Assembly (NCBI GenBank): GCA_038237055.1 | Contig: JBBRZD010000128.1 | Coordinates: 1-8,545, forward strand | Source of the DNA: Dokdonella_A sp038237055 | Lineage (GTDB): Bacteria > Pseudomonadota > Gammaproteobacteria > Xanthomonadales > Rhodanobacteraceae | Direction of reading: 5' to 3' | Length of the DNA: 8,545 bases | Shown: positions 1 through 4,792 of the stretch, one piece after another | Layout of the letters: the number at the start of each line of letters is the position of its first letter | Numbering within the stretch: position 1 is the first letter of the stretch | Program-made: the position numbers and the translations under genes | Notes under the pieces: model-generated | Told to the model about the DNA's origin: nothing | Databases searched by the model: none | The model's input: only the letters and a program-made list of their open reading frames with translations

Positions 1-184
1 AACCGGTGCCTCAAATTGATTCCATAGACACGAACTGCGCCATGCCCATTATCAGCAACTGGAATCGTTACGAATGCCCGCCCAGGCGTAAGCCGAACTC
101 CATTGTGAGCAAAGCTGCAACCGGCAACCGGCAACCAGAATGATCGCTCCTGCTAGAAAATGGCGAGCTCGATGAAGTCGCACG
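1..184. other. Unassigned region downstream of accD
   Basis: I can assign no gene here. By hand count GC is about 53%, against about 67% in the adjacent end of accD. Two frames stay open to the left edge. One is plus-strand frame 3, which ends at a TGA at 141-143. The other is the matching minus-strand frame, open leftwards from about position 140; its only early start candidate is a TTG near 134, which sits 12 nt after an AGGAG, longer than usual. Either could be the edge of a real gene (plus-strand tail or minus-strand head) or plain intergenic DNA. In many gammaproteobacteria folC follows accD, but the visible translation does not look like the start of FolC. No hairpin with a T-tract ends the accD transcript here. 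Confidence 0.4.
117..137. repeat. Three tandem copies of a 7-nt unit (GCAACCG)
   Basis: The unit GCAACCG occurs at 117-123 and 124-130, followed by a third copy with its last base changed (GCAACCA, 131-137). The unit length is not a multiple of three, so a gain or loss of a copy would shift any reading frame crossing it. With under three perfect copies it may simply be a chance or slippage product. Confidence 0.7.
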
Positions 185-1051
185 CTAAGCCGCCGCCCTC
201 GCCTGCCTCATCAACAACGCCAGCATCGCCGCGAGCTTGTCGCGCATCTCGCGCCGATCGACGATCATATCGATCGCACCATGCTCAACGAGAAATTCCG
301 AACGCTGAAATCCTTCTGGCAATGTCTCGCGCACGGTCTGCTCGATCACACGTGGACCAGCAAAGCCGATCAGCGCTTTCGGTTCGCCGATGTTGATGTC
401 GCCGAGCATGCCGAGGCTGGCGGAGACACCGCCGGTAGTCGGATGCGTCAGCACGGAAATGTAGGGCACGCCCGCTTCGCGCATGCGCGCGAGCGCAGCA
501 GAGGTCTTGGCCATCTGCATCAGCGAGAACAGACCTTCCTGCATGCGTGCGCCGCCGGTCGCTGAGAAGCACACGAGCGGTATTTTTTCCGCCAGCGCGA
601 GTTCGGCTGCGCGCGTGAATTTCTCGCCGACGACCGAACCCATCGATCCGCCCATGAAGGCGAAGTCGAAGGCCACCGCAGCCAGCGGGTGTGACTTCAG
701 CGCGCCGCGCATCGCGACCAGCGCGTCTTTCTCGCCGGTCTGTTTCTGCGACGCGACGATGCGATCCTTGTACTTCTTCGAGTCGCGGAACTTGAGCGGA
801 TCAGTCGGTTCGAGCGAAGCCCACAGCTCCTGCGAGCTGCCTTCGTCGAAGAAGGCGGCGAGACGCGCACGCGCACGGATCGCGTGATGATGGCCACATT
901 TGGGGCAGACCATCAGCGCGGCTTCGAGTTCAGGCCCGTATAGCACCGCGCCGCAGCCGTCGCACTTTTCCCACAGGCCTTCGGGGACCTTGCCCTTGTT
1001 TGCGATCGATGCGCGAGTGCGCGGGCCGACCAGTTTCTGCAACCAATTCAT
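185..1051 (-). CDS. accD: Acetyl-CoA carboxylase carboxyltransferase subunit beta
   Basis: AccD pairs with AccA in the alpha2beta2 carboxyltransferase that moves the carboxyl group from biotin on AccB to acetyl-CoA, giving malonyl-CoA for fatty acid synthesis in the cytoplasm. The 288-aa product (E. coli about 304) begins MNWLQKLVGP. It carries the N-terminal four-cysteine zinc ribbon, C30-x2-C33 and C49-x2-C52. The crotonase-like carboxyltransferase core follows, with FMGGSMGSVVGEK (132-144), SATGGARMQEG (163-173), PTTGGVSAS (204-212) and GEPKALIGFAGPRVIEQT (222-239). The stop is TAG. I chose the ATG at 1051 because GGGAGAGG lies 8 nt upstream and the product then starts like known AccD. The frame stays open upstream to 1246, giving in-frame ATGs at 1147 and 1138, but those would add an uncharacteristic acidic, proline-rich leader and overlap trpA. 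It is the last recognised gene of the truA-trpFBA-accD run, 76 nt after trpA. Confidence 0.97.
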   Translation of the reverse strand: MNWLQKLVGPRTRASIANKGKVPEGLWEKCDGCGAVLYGPELEAALMVCPKCGHHHAIRARARLAAFFDEGSSQELWASLEPTDPLKFRDSKKYKDRIVASQKQTGEKDALVAMRGALKSHPLAAVAFDFAFMGGSMGSVVGEKFTRAAELALAEKIPLVCFSATGGARMQEGLFSLMQMAKTSAALARMREAGVPYISVLTHPTTGGVSASLGMLGDINIGEPKALIGFAGPRVIEQTVRETLPEGFQRSEFLVEHGAIDMIVDRREMRDKLAAMLALLMRQARAAA

Positions 1052-1059
1052 GTCGTAGA

Positions 1060-1067
1060 CCTCTCCC
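1060..1067 (-). promoter_or_regulatory. Ribosome binding site of accD
   Basis: On the minus strand GGGAGAGG stands 8 nt before the ATG at 1051. It decides between this start and the in-frame ATGs further upstream, which lie inside the end of trpA. Confidence 0.8.
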
Positions 1068-1127
1068 GTATCGAGCGGTGGCCGCAGTTCAGGCGGCAGC
1101 GACTCGGGGCTTGATTCGGATTCGTGA

Positions 1128-1943
1128 TTAGCCGGCATGTCCGGCATGCGCATCGAGCGCGGCGCGGATTGGCGCCAGGAACGCCTGCGCGCGTGCGCAG
1201 GCATCGTTTGCATCCACCGCTTCTGCAAGGCGCTCGACCAGGGCACTGCCGATCACGACCGCATCGGCAAACTCACCGATTGCGCACGCGGAACCTGCGT
1301 CGCGCACGCCGAAGCCGACAGCGACCGGTGTACGCGCGCCCTGCCTGATCGATGTGACGCGCTCGCGCACATTGCCCATGCTGAGTCGATCCGCGCCGGT
1401 AATGCCGGCGAACGAGACGTAGTATAGAAAACCTTGCGCTGCAGCGCAGACGCGCGCCAGCCGTTCGTCCGTGGTAGTGGGCGCGGCGAGGAAGATCTGC
1501 TGCAACCCCACGTTGCGCAATGGCGCGACCGCCTCCACTTCCTCGATCGGGCAATCGACCAGCAGCACGCCATCGACACCGGCTTCGAGGGCTCCTTGCG
1601 CAAAACGCTTCGTGCCATGAATCTCGACTGGATTCATGTAACCCATCAACACGACCGGCGTGTTCGCGTCACGCGCACGGAATTCGCGCACCCAGCCGAA
1701 AATCTGATTCAAGCCGACGCCCTTGCCGAGCGCGCGTTCGCTCGCGTGCTGGATCACCGGGCCGTCGGCCATCGGATCCGAAAACGGGACGCCGAGTTCG
1801 ATGAGGTCGGCACCGGCATCAACCAGCGCATGCATCAAGGCGACCGTTGCATTGGGCAGCGGATCGCCGGCAGTGACAAACGGAATCAGGCCGGTGCGAC
1901 CCTTTGATTTCAATTCCGCGAAGCGCAGGTCAATGCGGCTCAC
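1128..1943 (-). CDS. trpA: Tryptophan synthase alpha chain
   Basis: TrpA cleaves indole-3-glycerol phosphate to indole and glyceraldehyde 3-phosphate. Indole then passes through the intramolecular tunnel to TrpB in the alpha2beta2 tryptophan synthase. The 271-aa product matches the family length of about 268. The TIM barrel shows PFVTAGDP (21-28), and the catalytic acids fall at the E. coli positions: Glu49 in LIELGVPFSDP and Asp60 in MADGP. Further signatures are MGYMNP (100-105), the SFAGITGA loop (177-184), the phosphate-binding GFGVRD (210-215) and VIGSALVE (230-237). The start is GTG at 1943, with AAGGA 8 nt upstream. The start overlaps the trpB stop as GTGA (1943-1940), which suggests translational coupling and equal synthesis of the two subunits. 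The stop is TAA. The trpFBA order suggests coordinated expression, but no leader peptide or operator is visible within the run. Confidence 0.98.
   Translation of the reverse strand: MSRIDLRFAELKSKGRTGLIPFVTAGDPLPNATVALMHALVDAGADLIELGVPFSDPMADGPVIQHASERALGKGVGLNQIFGWVREFRARDANTPVVLMGYMNPVEIHGTKRFAQGALEAGVDGVLLVDCPIEEVEAVAPLRNVGLQQIFLAAPTTTDERLARVCAAAQGFLYYVSFAGITGADRLSMGNVRERVTSIRQGARTPVAVGFGVRDAGSACAIGEFADAVVIGSALVERLAEAVDANDACARAQAFLAPIRAALDAHAGHAG
1940..1943 (-). other. trpB-trpA stop/start overlap (GTGA)
   Basis: The TGA of trpB (1942-1940) and the GTG start of trpA (1943-1941) share bases in GTGA. AAGGA lies 8 nt before the GTG, inside the trpB end. This arrangement is typical of translational coupling between subunits of one complex. 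Confidence 0.9.
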
Positions 1944-3151
1944 AGCGAGATTCCTTCGAGATTGGCAATCGTCTGTACATCCTTGTCACCGCGACCGGAG
2001 AGGTTGCAAAGGATCAACTTGTCCTTCGGCAGTTCACGCGCAAGCTTGATCGCCTGCGCGATTGCGTGGCTGGATTCGAGTGCGGCGAGGATGCCTTCGG
2101 TGAGTGCGAGTTCGTGGAATGCCGCAAGCGCCTCGTCGTCGGTGACGCCGACATAGGTCGCACGACCGCTGTCCTTCAAAAACGCATGCTCGGGACCGAC
2201 ACCGGGATAGTCGAGTCCGGCGGAAACCGAGTGAGTCTCGGTGATCTGGCCGTTGTCGTCGCACAGGACATAGGTGCGATTGCCGTGCAGCACGCCTGGA
2301 CGACCCGCTGCGAGCGACGCTGCGTGATGGCCGGTAGCGATGCCTTCGCCCGCGGCTTCGGCGCCGACGATCGCAACGTCGCGATCATTGAGGAACGCAT
2401 GGAACAAGCCGATCGCATTCGAGCCGCCGCCCACGCAGGCGGTCAAGACGTCAGGTAGTCGGCCGTACTGTTCGAGCATCTGTGCACGCGCCTCACGACC
2501 GACGACCGCATTGAAATCACGCACCATCTCCGGATACGGATGCGGCCCGGCAACCGTGCCGATAATGTAGAACGTGTCGGCGACATTGCTGACCCAGTCG
2601 CGCATCGCTTCGTTGAGCGCGTCCTTGAGCGTCTTCGAGCCGGAGGTGACCGGCACGACCTGCGCGCCGAGCAGCTTCATGCGATAGACGTTGATCGCCT
2701 GACGTTCGATGTCGACCGAGCCCATGTAGACAACGCACTCGAGGCCAAAGCGCGCGCACACGGTCGCGGTGGCCACGCCATGCTGTCCCGCACCGGTCTC
2801 GGCGATGACGCGGCGCTTGCCCATGTGACGCGCAACGAGGCCTTGTCCGATCGTGTTGTTGATCTTGTGCGCGCCAGTGTGATTGAGGTCCTCGCGCTTG
2901 AGCAGGATCTGCGCACCACCGATCTTCCTGGACAGGCGTTCCGCGTGATAGATCGGCGATGGGCGACCGACGTAATGCTTGAGATCGCGTTCGAACTCGG
3001 CGATGAACGCCGGATCGTCGCGAAGCGCATGGTAGGCACGCGTGAGTTCGGCCAGCGGCGCGATCAGCGTCTCGGCAACGTACGAACCACCGTAGTCGCC
3101 GAAGCGGCCACGCGCATCGGGATAGGCGAAATAGTCTTCAATCTGGTCCAT
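1940..3151 (-). CDS. trpB: Tryptophan synthase beta chain
   Basis: TrpB is the PLP enzyme that condenses indole from TrpA with L-serine to give L-tryptophan. The 403-aa product (E. coli 397) begins MDQIEDYFAY and shows the classical TrpB1 signatures. These are FGDYGGSYVAETL (17-29), the PLP Schiff-base Lys96 in NHTGAHKINNT (90-100), the catalytic Glu118 in AETGAGQHG, and the PLP-phosphate loop GGGSNAIG (241-248). GPEHAFLKD (319-327) and CNLSGRGDKD (382-391) follow near the C terminus. The frame is open upstream to 3271, but the ATG at 3151 gives the family N terminus and has GAGAG 4 nt upstream. That site overlaps the TGA of trpF. The gap to trpF is 7 nt, and the stop overlaps the trpA start by 4 nt. 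No key residue is missing. Confidence 0.98.
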   Translation of the reverse strand: MDQIEDYFAYPDARGRFGDYGGSYVAETLIAPLAELTRAYHALRDDPAFIAEFERDLKHYVGRPSPIYHAERLSRKIGGAQILLKREDLNHTGAHKINNTIGQGLVARHMGKRRVIAETGAGQHGVATATVCARFGLECVVYMGSVDIERQAINVYRMKLLGAQVVPVTSGSKTLKDALNEAMRDWVSNVADTFYIIGTVAGPHPYPEMVRDFNAVVGREARAQMLEQYGRLPDVLTACVGGGSNAIGLFHAFLNDRDVAIVGAEAAGEGIATGHHAASLAAGRPGVLHGNRTYVLCDDNGQITETHSVSAGLDYPGVGPEHAFLKDSGRATYVGVTDDEALAAFHELALTEGILAALESSHAIAQAIKLARELPKDKLILCNLSGRGDKDVQTIANLEGISL

Positions 3152-3158
3152 TGTTCTC

Positions 3159-3797
3159 TCAGGAAGTTGTTGCGTTGTCTGCGGCCTGCACCGCTTCGAC
3201 GAAGCGACGCATCGTCGCTGCATGCTTGATGCCGGGTGCCGATTCGATACCGCTGGATACGTCGACCGCATAGGGTCGCACAGCGGCTATCGCGCGCGCC
3301 ACGTTGTCGGGATCGAGTCCGCCTGCGAGCACGACCGGACGACCGATATTGTGCGGTACGCGCGACCACTCGAACGCTTCGCCACTGCCACCCATGGCAC
3401 CGCCCGCGTGGCTGTCGAGCAATAGGCCGGCGGCTTCAGGATGCTGAGCCGCATAGCCGATCACGTTGGTGACCGAGCCCATCGGTATGGCCTTGAAGTA
3501 CGGTCGCGCGAAGCCCGCTACAAATTCGGCCGATTCATTGCCGTGAAATTGCAGGTTGTCCGGCTGCACCGCCGCGATCACTTCCTCGATCCAGCTGGAT
3601 TCATCATCCATGAACAAGGCGACGACCGTCACGAACAGCGGCAATGAGCGCCGGATTGCACACGCCTGGCTTATGTCGACGAAGCGCGGGCTATTGCGAG
3701 TGAACACGAGACCGATGGCGTCGACGCCGAGCGCGGCCGCAAGGCCCGCGTCTTCGGCGCGGGTGATGCCGCAGAATTTGATGCGCGTCCTCGGCAT
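3159..3797 (-). CDS. trpF: Phosphoribosylanthranilate isomerase
   Basis: TrpF carries out the Amadori rearrangement of N-(5-phosphoribosyl)anthranilate to CdRP, the third committed step of tryptophan synthesis. The 212-aa single-domain TIM barrel begins RIKFCGITR (5-13), with the catalytic base Cys9. The catalytic acid Asp128 lies in LLLDSHAGGAMGGSGEAF (125-142). Phosphate-binding LAGGLDPDNV (157-166) and VDVSSGIES (178-186) complete the family pattern. It is a stand-alone TrpF, not the TrpC-TrpF fusion of E. coli. The ATG at 3797 follows the truA stop after 2 nt (TGA-AC-ATG). Only a distant GAGG, 13 nt upstream, could serve as a ribosome binding site, so coupling to truA translation is likely. 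An in-frame ATG at 3830 inside truA is less likely, because it adds 11 uncharacteristic residues. Confidence 0.97.
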   Translation of the reverse strand: MPRTRIKFCGITRAEDAGLAAALGVDAIGLVFTRNSPRFVDISQACAIRRSLPLFVTVVALFMDDESSWIEEVIAAVQPDNLQFHGNESAEFVAGFARPYFKAIPMGSVTNVIGYAAQHPEAAGLLLDSHAGGAMGGSGEAFEWSRVPHNIGRPVVLAGGLDPDNVARAIAAVRPYAVDVSSGIESAPGIKHAATMRRFVEAVQAADNATTS

Positions 3798-3799
3798 GT

Positions 3800-4612
3800 T
3801 CAAAGCGTGACCTCGGCAGGAAGTTCCCATTCTTTCGGGTAGCGCGGCGCAAGAAAGGCCAGTCCGGAGGCCGGCGCGGTAGGCCCGGCAACATTACGAT
3901 CGCGCCCTTGCAGCAACGCGGCCAGCCATTGCGGGTCACGTTCACCACGACCAATCGGCAGCAGCGAACCGACGATGTTGCGCACCATGTGATGCAGGAA
4001 CGCATTTGCCTCGATCTCGATCGAAACTTCCTCGCCCGTACGCGTGACCGATATCTCACGCACGTTGCGCATCGGAGATTTCGCCTGGCACGCTGCCGTG
4101 CGGAACGCGCTGAAATCGTGCTCGCCAATCAAGGCCTGCGCCGCCTGTTGCATGGGCTCTACATCCAGCGGGGTGCGCTCCCAGGTTACGAAGCGGGCAC
4201 GCAACGCCGGCCGGATCGGACGATTGAGGATCAAATAGCGATAACGCCGTGCGCGAGCGCCGAAGCGTGCGTGGAAGTCATCGGCCACGCGTTGCGCCCA
4301 CAATACGGCGACATCGGGGGCCAGACGCGAAGTTGCACCGAGCACCCATGCACGATCACTGCGCTCGGACACACTGTCGAAATGGACGACCTGGCAGCGC
4401 GCATGCACGCCTGCATCGGTACGTCCGGCGCAGGTCACCTGAACCGGATGCGCCGCAACGAACGACAATGCCGTCTCGACATCGCCTTGAACGCTGCGTA
4501 CGTGCGACAGGCGCTGCCAGCCGAAAAAATCGGTGCCGTCGTATTCGATGCCGAGGGCGATGCGCAATTGCGGTCCCGGAGAAAAGGAGGCCATTCTAGC
4601 GTGCGTAATCAC
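3800..4612 (-). CDS. truA: tRNA pseudouridine(38-40) synthase
   Basis: TruA isomerises uridines 38, 39 and 40 in tRNA anticodon arms to pseudouridine. The product shows IALGIEYDGTDFFGWQR near the N terminus and the catalytic motif CAGRTDAGVHA with its Asp. FHARFGARARRYRY, GEHDFSAFRTA and the C-terminal NAFLHHMVRNIVGSLL follow, so the fold is complete. The start is uncertain. The GTG at 4612 has AGGAG exactly 7 nt upstream and gives 270 aa. The ATG at 4594 has no ribosome binding site but gives 264 aa and puts the catalytic Asp at residue 60, as in E. coli. A GTG at 4618 is too close to the AGGAG. I list 4612 on the strength of the ribosome binding site. truA heads the truA-trpFBA-accD run and is separated from fimV by a terminator. 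Confidence 0.95.
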   Translation of the reverse strand: MITHARMASFSPGPQLRIALGIEYDGTDFFGWQRLSHVRSVQGDVETALSFVAAHPVQVTCAGRTDAGVHARCQVVHFDSVSERSDRAWVLGATSRLAPDVAVLWAQRVADDFHARFGARARRYRYLILNRPIRPALRARFVTWERTPLDVEPMQQAAQALIGEHDFSAFRTAACQAKSPMRNVREISVTRTGEEVSIEIEANAFLHHMVRNIVGSLLPIGRGERDPQWLAALLQGRDRNVAGPTAPASGLAFLAPRYPKEWELPAEVTL

Positions 4613-4697
4613 TTGCACACTCCTGCAATGCTACCGGGGAGTCTGCGGAAAGCGTTCGTCGGCGTCGAAAAGGCCAGCGGACCGCATCCATGGCCAT
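4596..4697 (-). other. Short open frame in the truA leader (33 codons), doubtful
   Basis: An ATG at 4697, directly behind the terminator T-tract, opens 33 codons. The TAG at 4598-4596 lies one base before the ATG at 4594 (TAG-A-ATG), which is the alternative truA start. It has no ribosome binding site of its own and only one Trp codon, so it is not a classical trp attenuator leader peptide. It would be transcribed only by read-through of the terminator or from a promoter I cannot see. It is probably chance, but its ending makes re-initiation at truA conceivable. Confidence 0.2.
4620..4624 (-). promoter_or_regulatory. Ribosome binding site favouring the GTG start of truA
   Basis: On the minus strand AGGAG (4624-4620) lies 7 nt before the GTG at 4612, 1 nt before the GTG at 4618 and 25 nt before the ATG at 4594. 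The spacing supports only the GTG at 4612. Confidence 0.65.
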
Positions 4698-4725
4698 AAA
4701 AAAAGGCCCGGCGAACCGGGCCTTT
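4698..4725 (-). terminator. Rho-independent terminator after fimV
   Basis: On the minus strand AAAGGCCCGG pairs perfectly with CCGGGCCTTT around a TTCG loop (stem 4725-4716 and 4711-4702). The stem runs into seven Ts (4704-4698). A 10-bp stem with seven G-C pairs, a UUCG-type loop and a U-tract is a strong intrinsic terminator for the fimV transcript. In the plus direction only three Ts follow, so it should work mainly on the minus strand. It implies that truA and the genes after it have their own promoter or depend on read-through. Confidence 0.93.
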
Positions 4726-4751
4726 CAGGATGGCGAACTTCGCGACACCGC

Positions 4752-4787
4752 GCGAGATGCCCCGGATTGCGCCGGGGGACATCCCGC
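4752..4787 (-). other. Long imperfect stem-loop directly after the fimV stop
   Basis: Bases 4787-4772 can pair with 4765-4752 around a 6-nt loop. GCGGGATG pairs with the CATCTCGC arm using one G-U pair that forms only in minus-strand RNA. After a one-base bulge, CCCC pairs with GGGG. The stem has two single-base bulges and no T-tract, so it is not itself a terminator. It starts 6 nt after the fimV TGA and stands 26 nt before the real terminator, so it may protect the fimV mRNA 3' end. Confidence 0.55.
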
Positions 4788-4792
4788 TAATA

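Noticed and set aside
2540..3229. 229-codon plus-strand open frame antisense to trpB
   Set aside because: It is the shadow of a fully conserved TrpB and resembles no family I know.
4596..4697. trp-type leader peptide attenuator ahead of truA-trpFBA
   Set aside because: The short frame has one Trp codon and no tandem Trp codons, and the terminator lies upstream of it, not downstream.
3908..4699. 263-codon plus-strand open frame antisense to truA
   Set aside because: It lies opposite a complete TruA with all motifs, runs through the terminator hairpin and shows no recognisable domain.
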